Origin: Mercenaria mercenaria
Lineage: Eukaryota > Mollusca > Bivalvia > Venerida > Veneridae
Direction: 5' to 3'
DNA length: 64,000 nt
NCBI RefSeq assembly: GCF_021730395.1
Contig: NC_069365.1
Location: 23,100,001-23,164,000, forward strand
Positions 12,020-25,110 of the stretch are shown one piece after another. The translations under genes were made by a program, and so were the position numbers. The notes under the pieces were generated by a model that saw only the letters and a list, made by a program, of their open reading frames with translations, did not search any database and was not told where the DNA came from. Position 1 is the first letter of the stretch. Every line of letters starts with the position of its first letter.

Positions 12020-13909
12020 TTAAGGGGACGCAAACTTTGAAATTAGAAAAAAGTGGGTGGGGTATGATAAAATTTCCCTGCAAAAAAGCACAAGGTTTTG
12101 GTACATGAAATGGATACTGTTTCAACTGTTATAAGTACACAAAGGATTGCTCACTAAAATACAAATGAGAAAACTGAAACAAGAAAGTTATTTTTGAATT
12201 ACATAAGACTTACTGTGTACATTCAAAGTCAACAATTAAGACTTTTTGGTGCGAAAATAATAGTGCTTCACCTTGTCCAAACATTTATCAATGTCCTACA
12301 GATTCTAATTTAAAGAAAGAATGTGAAATATGGTCACTGTCTTGCTTTTCATTTCGCATATGTAAGCTAAAATACATTATTTAGTTTGTTTACTAAGTAG
12401 TGCATAAGAAAAGATATGGTGGTCAAGGAATGCCACATTCCAAAACTAAAAGAGTATATTCCCCTTAATACATTAAACATTTATCGTTACAGAAGTCTAG
12501 TGGCTTACAATAAGGGCCTAGAAATGTTGCCATTATTAATTTTTAACTTGGTATTCATGAACTACAATGCACTTAAATATCAAAACACATTCAACAAACC
12601 TTTGAAAATGTATTGTCTTAAAAATCCCTAAAATAAGGTATGAAATTTGGTTGAGAGGTCCAATCAATGTGTATATATGTGCAAAAGTAACATTCTAATC
12701 TTGTTCACAAAAGTTACTAATACACAGCAGGCATGTCAATGATCAAAACTGGACTTATATACAGTTATCCTCACTTTAATGTCATTTATAATTTGTCCTT
12801 GAATTCTCCACCATACTTTTCATAATTTTGTTTGCACGAGAATGCTGTCATTCACGTAAAAAATGGGGTCAAATAAGTTGTAAATGCAATATCATCTAAA
12901 CGTAATTAATGGATTATGCAGTTCAAGATAAACTTTATCTCATAACGTAACGAACATGTATAATGTTGTAACAACAATTTTACTTACACTGATTTAAGTA
13001 GCAGTCGGTTTATAAGTGATTTTATTGATTTGTTATTGTTGTCAAAAAGTATAACGGAAGTGCCTCACAACTGAAGCGGAAACCAGTTTGATGCGCAAAG
13101 TAGTCCAATGTAAGTAATATTTTTTGACAAATGTCCACAGATATTAATAATTTTCTAATATTAAAGACGAATATCTGAATAGGATTCATTATTTGATAAG
13201 AAATTATAATCATCGACATGTATTTTTGAAAATCGTACACGTGCTGACACCTAAGTTGTCTCCCGTTGTTTATTAGAGTTACCTTTCGTCCGGCGCAATA
13301 ATACATTTGCAGTGAATCGCCGAGAAGTCGTGGGAAAATTAAAAATAAATGTAAATAAACTAAAATTAACCACCTTTTCAAGATGAATTTCAAGTGATCG
13401 TCATTATGCATTTAACCCGCCTGACCTGTGTAGCATCTTAGATATCTGTTCTAAGGTATTCATTGTGTAGAATGTCATGTTATGCCCTTGCAATGCTAAT
13501 CCCGCTCTGATTTTTTTGTTTACATTTTTATCAATGAGAAATATGGCGTCCATCCCGAGCTGAAATGACGTGGCGTTAAATTTTTACATGTTTAAGCAAA
13601 CCTGGTGTGTTAGAAAGAAAATCTCATCCCTTCAACATTATTTGGAACACTGTTATTGTAAAAAACCTGTTTTTTCCTTATACAAAAGCTTAATATTTTG
13701 TGTTGAATGTACTTTCACAAAGACCTCTGTTTTCCTATTACATTCATAGTACCACATCCTTATCCACAAAATACTGAATATTACAGGTGTCCATCAGATT
13801 ATATCAGTTTAGGAATATGTTTTTTATTTTCCCACCATCGATTTCTTGAATATGCACCCCTTCCGCATTTCTGTATGAACTGTGAATGTAGCAATATGCG
13901 TCCCCTTAA
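12020..13909. mobile_element. TTAA-flanked 1.9-kb element with short TIR GGGGACGCA
   Basis: TTAAGGGGACGCA at 12020 is mirrored by TGCGTCCCCTTAA ending 13909. Inside are AT-rich noncoding DNA and several short frames with no recognisable domain. The repeat arm is only ~13 bases including TTAA, so the pairing is less secure than that of its neighbour. Confidence 0.5.
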
Positions 13910-15603
13910 GTGTCATACAAATTCACTAGCGTATATTCTTTCACCAATCGACTAAATGCCTAGATAAAGACATGAAAGTGACTGATAGCTAAACACCAGC
14001 CTTTGTGGAACAGCATTTGTGAACTGTTCTTGTATAAATACTTATTACGAAACATGACTGATTTTACACCCAATATAAAGGAATGAATATCAGATGTTTA
14101 GATAAAATGACGAAATTCAACTTTTCCTGGACATTTTATTTTTGAGTGTGAATTTTACGGTAGTCAGAAAACCACAGTCTCAATGTCCATTATCTCTATG
14201 AAAGAGAAATTACTTTTACACTCTTTTGTAATGTTTCGCCGAAAACACTCTTGGTAAGTTACAAAACTAGAACTGGGGCAAAGTGAGAGTAACTGAACAT
14301 AACCCATTAGGTAGGTGTGCATGCACGCATACTTCTTTCTAATATATTTGAAACACATTGTCGGCCAGTTAAAGGCGCAGATGTTATCAAAATAATAGCT
14401 GAAAACTAGACTAATTTATTCAGTCATTTTAAACTTTTGTTAGTTCTGTTTTGTTTAAAATTTAATGAGACTTGAATGATATATAAAAATGAACTTAAAC
14501 TTGTGCACACTAGAAAACGGTTTTGAATCACGAGTGTCACGTACTTGATTTATATTTTCATACTTTTGAATAAACTCAGATAAGATGTAAAGCGATCGCG
14601 CAATATCATATAATGTTTTTTTTTCCCGGTCGGTATTGATCTAAGCTTTAGTTCTTGTTTATATCTGGGGTGAAGGTCATCTAACAGCTGATTAAAACTC
14701 TACATTATGATTGGTGGATGAAAAATTCCACAGCTTTCCGAATGTTATAGATAGTATTCTCTTAAGAGGTGCAGGTGCTCTAAACTGTATTGTAAGACAG
14801 TGTAATCCGTTGCAGTAGCTTGTAAAACGTCACAAACTGCCACCCTGAAATGTAGTGATCTCCCATTTATAAACGAGTTACTTTTCGGCCCTTTCTTTTT
14901 AGTCTTATTTTTTTATGAGTAATATAATTATGATGTAAAATATGTTTTCTGTAAAATATGTTCTACATTAAAAACATGAAAATGTTATTTTTAAAACTAC
15001 ATTTTGTTTTGTTTTATAAATACCCGTTCGTATGAAAAAGTGTAAAGTGCATGCATGTTTCGTAGCTTAAAGTGTGCATTGACTAATGCGGCCGTGTATC
15101 TTTTTTAAAGATACTTCTTGTTTTCATGCAAATCATGTATACTTAGTAATTACTATCACGGAAATAAAAAAGAATACAATTATTATTCTGTGGCACATCT
15201 TTAAATTCATTGTTTAAATTTTGATTTTATTAGAAACAGGCCAGGAACCCTCAAGTATCAGTAAAATGCGGCCGTGTATCTTTTCTAAGGATACTCCCTG
15301 TTTGTTGTACTTTTACACTCAATGTAAATGTATCTGCAAAACGTTTCAATGCATTCTTGCTAAAACTTTCTGTATGGATTGAGATTTCACGAAAGGAATT
15401 CTAGTGTCTTTTCTAGTGTTACAATGAATATGTTATTATAGTTGTTTAAGCGTGTCTTATGTAGGCCCTCCACCAGATCTGGGAAAGACAGGGTTGCGTT
15501 TCGTCCATCAGCTCGTCTAAATTTTGTCATGGATTGATTTAATATTTGGCACAAACATTTAACAGTTAAGACCCGCACATCCAGCTTGAAGGTAACCGAC
15601 ACA
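13910..15603. other. AT-rich DNA with a repeated GCGGCCGTGTATC motif
   Basis: No gene was recognised. The string 'atgcggccgtgtatctttt' followed by a taaagatac-type hairpin arm occurs at about 15087 and again at 15267, roughly 180 bases apart, each followed by 'ctgttt' or 'cttgttt'. This suggests two copies of an unnamed element or a short tandem. Confidence 0.4.
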
Positions 15604-16020
15604 TTAAGGTAGTTCTGCACGTTAGGATAAAAAAATCTACAATGTAAAATTTGAAATCTTGATTTTCCAAAACTTCAGGATATACTTAGAAAATTCGGCA
15701 AATAAAAATAGGATCTTTTGCTCGAGCCTTTGCTAAACTGATATGAAAAATTTGGACCTCACACAAGTTTTCATAATAGAAGTCTATGTGGAAATCACAA
15801 TTTTGCTAACATTTCAGCGAATAAATCTTTTGCTACAATGTAAATTTTAATTAAACTTTAAACAGTCGTATACAAACATATGGCCTATAATATGGTGACA
15901 TGAAATTTAGATGTCCGTGTGCTTGCTTTTAAGATATTTACCCATGCTATTAAAGAGATCCGCGCATTTCAAGCTGATTTTAAGACATTTTGTTTGGAAT
16001 TAATTTAACATATTTAATGT
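15604..16020 (+). mobile_element. Left end of a TTAA-type element (partial)
   Basis: Starts TTAAGGTAGTTCTGCACGTT at 15604, closely matching the complement of the right tip at 25486 of the large transposon. No inverse partner occurs nearby, so it is either truncated or an outer end pairing with 25486. Confidence 0.4.
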
Positions 16021-16104
16021 TTCAATATCATATTATAACCTCAGGAAGATAGTCAGCTAGTAACGTTGCTGTTGTAATACATTTACACATGGTTGCTATT
16101 AATT

Positions 16105-16322
16105 ATGTCTCCCACCACACAGCGGTGTGGGAGACATATTGATTTACTATTGTCTGTGTGTCTGTCTGTGCATCTGTGTGTGGCTCTGTCACAAAGCTTG
16201 TCCGCACTCTAAGTCGAACATTTCTCATCCGATCTTCACGAAACTTGAACAAAATGTGTTTGCCAATAAGTGATCGGCCAAATTCGATAACTAGCCAAAT
16301 CAGCCCAGGCACTTGAATTACC

Positions 16323-16353
<31 letters not shown>

Positions 16354-17008
16354 CGCTCAGATTTCTTGCGCATTTTTGACCTCAAAAGGACGTCTATACT
16401 ACTTTTAAATGTAGTGTAGGGGTCCTTTGAGGTCAAAAAAAGCGTATGCGCATGTGCTCTAAGTAAACAGTATATATAGAGGATATTTGTTTGTTTCAGT
16501 GAAATATCAATTTTATTTCACAAGTGAGCATCAAAAACTGATATTTTCACGAGTGGCGTAGCCACGAGTGAAAATGACTTTTTTTGGTGCTCACGAGTGA
16601 AATAAATTGATATTTCACTGACACAAACAAATTTTCTTTTTATTTCATGTGTAAAACTCCACTTTTGTTGCGTAATTTATAAAATGTCGAAAATCGCGGG
16701 AAAGGTCAACACAAAGCATAACACAAATGACGTCATTTTAACAACGTCATCGTCATTATGGTCCCCGGTATTCATAACGCTCGGTATACAATTTGACGTC
16801 AAATGCGACGGAGAACCGGAACTAGTTCGGCAAAAACAGTGAAAAATAAAAATGATAATCTACTGTTTCAAAACTGTGGATTATCACTTTTATTTCACTG
16901 AGAAAACTCTATAATTCACTGGAAAGCATAAAATAAAAAGACTGTCTTACTATTTAGATGATTAGGCAGTTGTGGGAGACATGCGCTTTCTCAAAAGCAT
17001 CTCTAGTT
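16105..17008 (+). mobile_element. Bivalve-type MITE with terminal hairpin, host of a nested MITE
   Basis: The left tip (16105-16137) folds on itself (gtctcccaccac / gtggtgtgggagac-like). The body (tctgtctgtgcatctgtgtg, cacaaagcttgtccgcact, cacgaaacttgaacaaaatg) and the right tip (gttgtgggagacatgcgc ... catctctagtt) have the look of a family abundant in bivalve genomes. It is split by an A29 run at 16323 and by a second MITE at 16475-16941. Confidence 0.65.
16475..16941 (+). mobile_element. Palindromic MITE, copy 1
   Basis: Begins tatatagaggatatttgtttg; contains the palindrome cacgagtggcgtagccacgagtg flanked by inverted 'gtgaaataaa...tatttcac' arms; ends ggaaagcataaaataaaaag. The same family occurs inverted at 31781-32360. 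Noncoding; nested in another MITE. Confidence 0.75.
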
Positions 17009-17289
17009 CATAAAATGATTTTCATTTCCGTACGCCGAATCCAGGCTTTATTATACGTTATCCGGATAAATGACGTTATGCCATCAATGCCGGTTTATTA
17101 GTGTAGGAGTTCTCTGAATACACCTCAAACAAATTGCAACAGAAAATATTATTATTGCAGAAGATAAAGTAAGGAATAATATAAAACATATAAAAAGTCT
17201 AGAAAAATCTAAGTTGCAGAAACAGTAAAAAAACGGGTTTGTATTACGATATTTTCGAAATTTTTGGAAAGACGGGAACGGCTTGCCAT

Positions 17290-18590
17290 ATGTGATAAAG
17301 CGTCTCCAAAACACAGACGAGCGTCTGCAAAAACGACGACAACAACAACATCAAATGTAAACAAACTACCTTTAGGCAGAAAAACTAGCTCAACAATGGT
17401 AAGTGGTCTTTTAAATACCCGAAAACTCAATGTACTAATGTAAAATTACCAAAATATTTATCGTTCCTCGTTATTTATGTACAAATTTGCTGATAAATAA
17501 GTTCTATCTGGTTTTTTGTGTGTTGAACGTCAAATAGGAATTTCCGCCAGCATCATTTAAAATATCATCGGTAAACGATCAAATTTGTGTTTTTAAGTCT
17601 TCCGGTGAACAATTTGCTTATCTAAACATAAAAAAATACGATTTATAGTGGGATTTATATCTCCCCATTTTTGTGTTTTTTAAAACTATGGAACGCCGGA
17701 ACCGTATTGAGTCAAAATGCCTCTGATGCATTTTTGAAACATTACAATAACAAAATGCACTTAAAGTAACTTTTTATTGAAATAATAATTATTATTATTT
17801 GTTGTTTTTTTATTTCAGGGTTAGACTAAGGACCTTTCAGCTCATTCTGTTGTGTAATATACGCAGTTTTCAAAACTATGCAGGTAAGATGGCGGCATCT
17901 TGTGAAAATTATGCTTGCTGTTGTGACTGATTGTTTTTCGTATATGAGATATCACTGATGTTTATAACGTTAACAACAAACGATGTACTTCTAAATTTGT
18001 AAGGAAAACGTCTCAAATAAAAATAAAGAACTGTAAATCAGCGTTTTCACTTAGAAAAATAGACATCTATTTTCTTTGTTGACTGGCCGACTGTGCAAAA
18101 TAGTTATGTATAGTAGCTGTATATTAAGTTTATTATATCCACCACAAAAATATAATCATCTTGAATTCCAGGCTTGAAGCACGAGTGCGTTGCCAATATA
18201 TCAACTCCGCCACTCCTGATCTGGTTGAATCTTTAGAGAATACTATTAGTTTCAGGTATAAAGATATTTATGAGTTGAGATATATAAAACTGAGGACCTA
18301 TAAGCAAAAAAAATTTAGTTGAAAGTAATTTACTTTATTTAATGATTTCTTATCAAACTAACAAATGAGCAAATAATAATAATAATAATTAGGAAAGTAG
18401 CTTCTAATAAAATGTTGAATAACTCTTTCATTATCACTTAAGAAACAATTGATTCGAAACATAATACTGCTCTATATATAACCTCATCTGTCTAAACATT
18501 TTGATTTTTCTCTTTTCAGATACATGTTGTAAATAGAAGAGTAGAAAGCAAAATGGCGTGACTGATTATTCCCGATTTGAATGAAAGAAG
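17290..18590 (+). other. Spliced 5' leader of the transposon transcript
   Basis: Four short blocks with good splice sites precede the main frame: one ending 17398 (ATG/gtaagt), 17819-17883 (ttatttcag ... CAG/gtaaga), 18172-18255 (gaattccag ... CAG/gtataa) and 18520-18590 (ttttcag ... AAG/gtaatg). The main exon starts right after tttctag at 18874. Spliced together they contain only short frames (the first ATG reads M-G-stop), so they look like untranslated leader. The start of the first block is unknown. Exons are inferred from sites only. Confidence 0.55.
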
Positions 18591-18873
18591 GTAATGCTAT
18601 ACAAGACGTTCATATATTCTATACATAACTATGTATCATTGTGTATACATGTAATTATTTTGATCTAATTCCATACCTCATGTTTTTATTTCGATGTTAA
18701 TGAGATGTGGAACCAAAATTTGTATTATAAATAAAATAAATGATTATTAAATCGAACTTGATTACATTAATCCAACACTTTTGTTATTTTATTGTTAAAA
18801 TACAATAATTTATCACAATATTAAAATGGTGGGACTGTCCAAACATTAAGTTAAATGCATTATTTATTTCTAG

Positions 18874-21800
18874 ATGGACTCCTGCAAGATTTGCCATCAA
18901 CAGATCGAAGGCCAAGCAAAGGCGGTAAAGCTAAGTCAAAAGGGCTGTGATGGTATAAATGATGCTTGTGATAAACGAAATGACAGTTTACATGTTAAAC
19001 CTGGTGACTATGTTCATGTTGAGTGCAGAAAACATTATTGTAATCCAAATTGTATAAAACGTGACACTAGGGAATGCAAAGTAATTAATGATTCACCATT
19101 GTCACCTCTGAGATCGAAAAATGTTAAATTTTCATACAAAGAACATTGCCTGTATTGTGGGCAACCTGTTGCTGATGTTAAGGGAACAAAACGAAAGCGG
19201 GGTGATGTATGGCCAATAACGACATTAGAGCCTACAATTCTGAATGTATGTTTAAAAAGAAATGATAGTTGGTCAGACACGGTTAAGGCCAGGATAGAAC
19301 AGGTCAGTGATTTGCCTGCAGCCGATGCAGTGTACCATCAAATATGTTCTTCTAATTTTAGAACTGGTAAAAATATACCAGAGGAATTTCAGATACAGCC
19401 ACCCAGCTCGAATAGGCGTAAACCTGGTCGACCAGAAGATGAACAAGCGCACAGCGCATTTTTGGAGGTCATGCAATACCTGAAAGAAAATGACGATGAA
19501 CAAGTGACAATAAAACAATTACAAGATAAAATGGTGGAATTGTGTGGCGATAAAGCATATAGCATTACTTATCTGAAGCAAAAATTAATTCAACACTTTG
19601 GTGAAGCTGCTATAATCACTGAGATAAATGGAAAAGCAAATGTTGTAACTCTCAGACGAACTGCGTCATCAATTTTGCATGATTTCTACCGTCATGAAAA
19701 ATCTGGAAATACAGAAAGTGAAAAACTGAAACTTATAAAAACTGCCGCAAAATTGATAAAAACTGCCGCAAAATTGATAAAGAGTGACATAAAATCAAAA
19801 GAAGTCGATAAAACTTTATATCCCGATTCACTAAGTATAGAAGCACGTGAAGCAAATAAAGAGTTTTTACCTGACAGCCTTTATCTACTGTTACGTGTGT
19901 TATTCAATGAAAAAGATGCAGATGAAAAAATAAGCGCTATAGGTCATGCAATAATGCAAGGAACGCGACCAAGAGCAATAATTGCCCCCTTACAATTTGG
20001 GCTCGCAGTGTCGGCACATCATCTTACAGGTTCATAGTATATTGTAGAGCTCTTGAACAGTATTGGCTTTTGTATTTCATATACAGAAGTCGAACTGTTT
20101 GAGAAAAATGCTGCTATATCTGGCAATGGTGATATAGAACAGGATAGCGATTCAGATAGTCCGTTTATACAGTACGTTGCTGACAACGTGGATCATAATT
20201 TGTGTACCATAGACGGGCATGGAACATTTCACGGCATGGGGATGATTGCTTGCGTCACCCCAGGGAAGTTTGGTAATAAACCAGTAAAGCGCCAGGTTGT
20301 GTCCTCAGACGAACTTTTGGCAGCAGGAAAAGTAGAAATTTCCTACTACCGACCATCACCAGCAGACGAACGCACGCCGTTACAATTAGAAGAATTGGTT
20401 AAATGGACCCCATCAGACTGCACTGCCAGATTAACTCTGCTTGCGCAGATCACATGGCCCTTACGATGTCAAGGACCTGAATGGTCCGGATTTATGCAAA
20501 TGGTGAGACAAGGTGAATATCCTGGGAAATCTTCGGTTGTATTTTTGCCAATGATAGATATGTCACCAGGGGATATGTCGTGTATTTACACAACGTTACA
20601 GTACATTGGGCATCATGCCAAGCGATACAATCAAACGGCCATTGTAACATTTGATCAGCCATTGTACTGGAAAGCTATGACTGTGGTAGCAAATGAAAAC
20701 ACTAATAGCCCTCTTAAAGCAATTTTGGTACGACTTGGTGGTTTTCATTGTATCATGAGCTTCTTAGGATGCATTGGTCAGTTGATGTCAGGCTCTGGAT
20801 TAAGTGAACTGTTGGAAACAATATATGCATCCAATACTATCCCACACATGATGAGCGGAAAAGCAGTTTCAAGAGCGGTGAGAGCTCACTTTCTAGCAAG
20901 CAATGCATTGAATGTTCTGCTAATGCGGCAATATTTTGGAACTCAGTATGACGCAGTGACAACACACGACGAGACAGAAAAGAACCATGAAGAAATACTG
21001 ACCCATGAAGACAGCAACATGCAACAGGGAAGAAATGATGACCCATAAAGACCAAGAGATGACGTCTGAAGAAATTATGACACACGAAGACACGAAGAAT
21101 TCTAAAGAAATGATGAAACAAGAAGTCACCGAAATGTCTGAAGAAATGATGAAAATTGAAAGCACAGAAAGGTCTGAAGAAGTGATGACACATGAATACA
21201 CGGAAAAATGTGAAGAAGTAATGACACATAAAGACACAAAGAAGTCTGAAGGAATGGTGACACACAAAGGAAGCTACATGCATCATGAAGAAATGATAAC
21301 ACATGAAGACACTGATAGACAGTTTGATAGGATGGATGTCAGTTTGACAGATGCTTCTACAGTAGGAAACATAAACATGTCAAATACACATTCAATACAG
21401 TCAGATTTGAACAACAATATGATGGAAAATAACGCGGCTCCAGTTCATCTTAATATGAAAAACCTAGTAAGATATTACGAGCAACTTGTATCTGGAAATA
21501 CCAGTGTAGACACTGTCTATCAGAATGAGCATCTGGATTACGTAGAAAGAGAGTACATGCAGATTAGACAAGACATTAAGAAATACCCAACCGCTGCTTT
21601 ATGGATTCAATATTTAGAAATGACTGATATACTGCAAAAATTCATTGCGGCTGAAAGAACTGGATTCTGGGAACTTGGTTTGCAGGCTATGCAGGAAATG
21701 TTACCCTATTTTGCTGCGGCCGGACATAATCTGTACTTGAAGTCTGTCTATTTATACCTACAGACAATGCAGAACCTTCATGAAAGTCATCCAGATGTAC

Positions 21801-23737
21801 ACAAGGCTTTCCTTCAAGGTTATAATGTTGTGAGACGCAGTTATAGGTATTGGGCAGGACTTTCTGCAGACTTAGTGATCGAGCAGGTCCTCATGAGGTC
21901 GGTAAAGAGTGCAGGAGGGATGACACGAGGTAAAGGCATGAGTGAGCAGCAACGCACCCAGTGGCTGCTCTCAAGGCCTGCCTGCATTGCTATAAACAAC
22001 GCAATGCAGGCGTTTTGTGGGAAGGAATTCCATACAAGTGAGCAGCATAAAGATAGTGGAAAGTCGCGAATTATTAGAGATCGAAAAGATACGCAGACTT
22101 TAATGTCACACTTGGAGGAACGAAATCCTTTTAGAGAAGATACCCTTCTCTTCAATATTGAAACAGGTGTTACATCGCATTCCAGCGTGAATGCACACAA
22201 AGCAGTACAAATAGGTACAGAAGTTGTATCAGCAATGGTTGGACAAAACGTTTTCGACGTAAGCTTCGGAAGAAATCAAAAAGCAGTCACTCTAGATGCA
22301 GCACAACAAATCAAGATTAACGACGAGCCACTAAAGGTTGATCCACAACTGCTGTTCCAACGGTTGACGATAGCAGCACAGAGATTTAGTGATGATCTTC
22401 CAGATGTATTTACCTATGAATTATGTGGTTTGCCTTCCTCATTATTTGCTCCCGATGGACTTATAAGAGAGTCACAGAAATGGTTACTTGCTGAGGCAAT
22501 ATGGGAAGTTGGAGATTGCAGTCATAATGGAAACCTTGATGATGAAAGTGTCAGGTTCGTACTGGATGGAGGCTCCTTGTTACATAAAGTACCTTGGAAG
22601 GCTGGAATGATGTTTTCCGAAATTTGTGAATCTTATATTCGATACATATCCAACCGATATCCAAATGCAGTTATTGTATTTGATGGATATACTTCCGGCC
22701 CATCTACGAAAGATACTGCACACTTGAGACGAACCCGCGGTGTCACAGGACCGAAGGTGTATATAACAAAATCAACACCATTAGCATCTAAGAAGGAAAT
22801 ATTCTTGTCAAATGTAGAAAACAAGCAAAATTTCATATTTTTGCTTGCCCTAGAACTTGAGGAGAATGGATATGATGTAGTTCATGCGAAAGGGGATGCT
22901 GATGTATTGATAGTGAAAACTGCTCTAGATTTAGCCGAAACAAATGTTGTTGTCATCATAGGCGAGGATACAGATATATTGGTGATTGTGGTGTACCACA
23001 TACGTTCACGTCACAAATTGGTCGTTTTTAAGCCTGTAGCCAGACAAAACGCCTCAAAGGTTGTCCGGATATGGGACATTTAAAAGACCAAACAAATACT
23101 TGGCGAACAGATAAGTGGGACATTACCAGTTCTTCATGCACTATCGGGTTGTGATACGACATCTCATATGATCGGGATCAGCAAAGGGGCAACACTGAAG
23201 GCATTTCGCTCAAACGAAGAAATACGTATTCTGGCAGATGCTTTTCTCAAAGAAACAGACAAAGATGCAATTATCGACATTGGTGAGCGGATACTAGTGT
23301 CATTATATGGCGGGTTGTCCATTGAGAACCTGAATTTATTGCGCATCAGGAAATTTTCCCAAAAAGTAATGTCTAGCACAAGCTACGTTCAAGTTAGCAC
23401 ATTGCCACCAACAGCAGATGCCGCAAAGTATCACACTTTAAGAGCGTATTTCCAAGTAAAGGAATGGATATATGCAGACAGCGACTCAAATCTGTCGCCA
23501 GTGGAGTGGGGATTTGAACTGAAAGGAAACAAGATGATGCCAATTAAAACAGACCGATCCCCCGCACCGGAAAAGCTCTTGAAAATGGTTAAATGTAAAT
23601 GTAAACAACAGTGCGACACAAAAAGATGTACATGTAGGAAAAATGGACTAGAATGTTCTTCCGGATGCTCCGAGTGTCGTGGCATTAGCTGCACCAATGT
23701 AGCCAAGTTCAACGACACAGACGCTGACCTGGAATAA
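18874..23737 (+). pseudogene. Transposase-like protein with XPG/FEN1-like nuclease and CXC domains (lightly broken)
   Basis: About 1,620 codons in one exon whose ATG directly follows a splice acceptor. In order: a Cys/His-rich N-terminus (MDSCKICHQQI, CRKHYCNPNC, CLYCGQP; 18874-19400), a helical linker, a conserved DGHGTFHGMG motif near 20210, a ten-residue EEMMTHEDT-type repeat block (20960-21310), a helical region (GFWELGLQAMQEMLPYF), then VFDG (22676), GDAD (22892), GEDTD (22961) and SGCDTTS...GISKG (23144). The last four match the order of acidic and helix-hairpin motifs of XPG/FEN1 nucleases. The C-terminus (23590-23700) is a CXC-like cluster (CKCKQQC, CTCRKNG, CSECRG). Breaks: an in-frame TAG at 20035, a one-base shift near 21000-21030 inside the repeat block, and a TAA at 23081; flanking frames continue normally. 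Expected role is element excision and integration in the nucleus. Confidence 0.7.
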
Positions 23738-23929
23738 AACCGTGACCATTATGAGTCAATTAAAATGTAACAAAACATATAAAATTTAGTTACTGATAGA
23801 AGGTGGTGTCTATAGTGTATTCATAAAAATATAAGTACGGGACAAGGGACTAGTAAAACATAAAATATGAACTGTTTAAATTTATCAATTATTTACTGAT
23901 TTTCGTTCAGAAACTTTATGAATTATTAT

Positions 23930-25110
23930 GTTTGTGTCGAGTGTTTCACATATGTTTCCATTGGACCTTTAAAAGATCAACGTATATGGTTCAAGGTCAT
24001 TGTGTGATGTTACCAAGGTATCAGTTTACATTTCAAAAAATATTTCTATGTATTTTCTTGAAGCATTGTACAACTATTGTAAACTTTTGTTAAACATTGC
24101 AATTGTTACTTTAGAAAAATGTTCCTTATTATGCTATGAAATTACCCCACCTCATTTTGATTTAAATGCAAACAGTCTCATATAATGATTACTTTATAGT
24201 AGGTTTTAAATAACAACTAGTAGGTAAATTGCACCAGTGTTTTGGACAGTATTATGTATTCCATCAAGTGTTATCAGTTAGTACAGTTACTTTTTCTACC
24301 AATTTGCCTTATGAAATTACCCCACCCACTCATATGTTTCAATTTGACCTTTAAAATGTGGACTTATATACATCAAGGTCATTGTGTAATCTAACATACT
24401 CATCAGTTAATATTTTACAAACTCTTTTAATGTAGTTTCTTTAAGGATGTGTACACCCATTGTTAACTATTTCAAAACAGTTTTTGTTAAAAAGTGCATT
24501 TTTTTTCTTTAGAAAAAATCCTTATTATGTATGAAATTACCCCACCCACTTTTGATTCAAATGCAAGCACATGCATAGACTGAATACTTTATATTGAGAT
24601 AGAAATAAAATTAGATTATTGCACGTGTTTTGGACATTATTAAGTATTCCATCGAGTGTTGTCAGTTAATTTTTTTTGCTATTTTGCCATATAAAATCAC
24701 TCCACCCATTCTTATATGTTTCTATTTGACCTTTAAAAGGTCAACTGGTATGTTAAAGGTCCTTGTGTAATGTAACCTATGTATCAGTAAACAATTTACA
24801 AACGTTTCATGTATTTGTATTAAGGATGTGTACAAGTAATATTAACTTATGTACAACAATTGTAGAACAGTGTACAGTGATAGAAAGGTGTCCTTATCAT
24901 GTATGAAATTACCCCACCCAAATTAATATTTAAATGCCGCCACGTACATAAAATGATTAATTTACATTTATTTAAGAATAAAATTATAAGATGTAGGTAA
25001 ATTACACCATTTTATGTATTTTGGACAGTATATTATGTATTTCGTCGAATGTTGTCAGTTACTTAATTTTCTTATGTCATGTTGCCATATGAAATTACCC
25101 CACCCACTTT
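23930..25110 (+). repeat. Three ~385-bp tandem units in the transposon 3' region
   Basis: The phrase 'atgaaattaccccaccca' recurs near 24137, 24311, 24533, 24697, 24903 and 25089, and 'ttgacctttaaaa' followed by 'aaggtcattgtgta' recurs near 23965, 24346 and 24730. This gives about three diverged units of roughly 385 bases, each with two related halves. It is noncoding. Confidence 0.75.

Noticed and set aside
13022-13411. 129-codon minus-strand frame inside the TTAA element
   Set aside because: No recognisable domain and typical AT-rich composition; could not be supported as a transposase.
20837-21304. Antisense frame rich in Cys/Phe/His opposite the transposase repeats
   Set aside because: It is the mirror of the 30-bp coding repeat; the plus strand carries the conserved protein.
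24405-24430. A second hammerhead (minus-strand CTGATGAG)
   Set aside because: No GAAA at the right distance and no stems; chance match.
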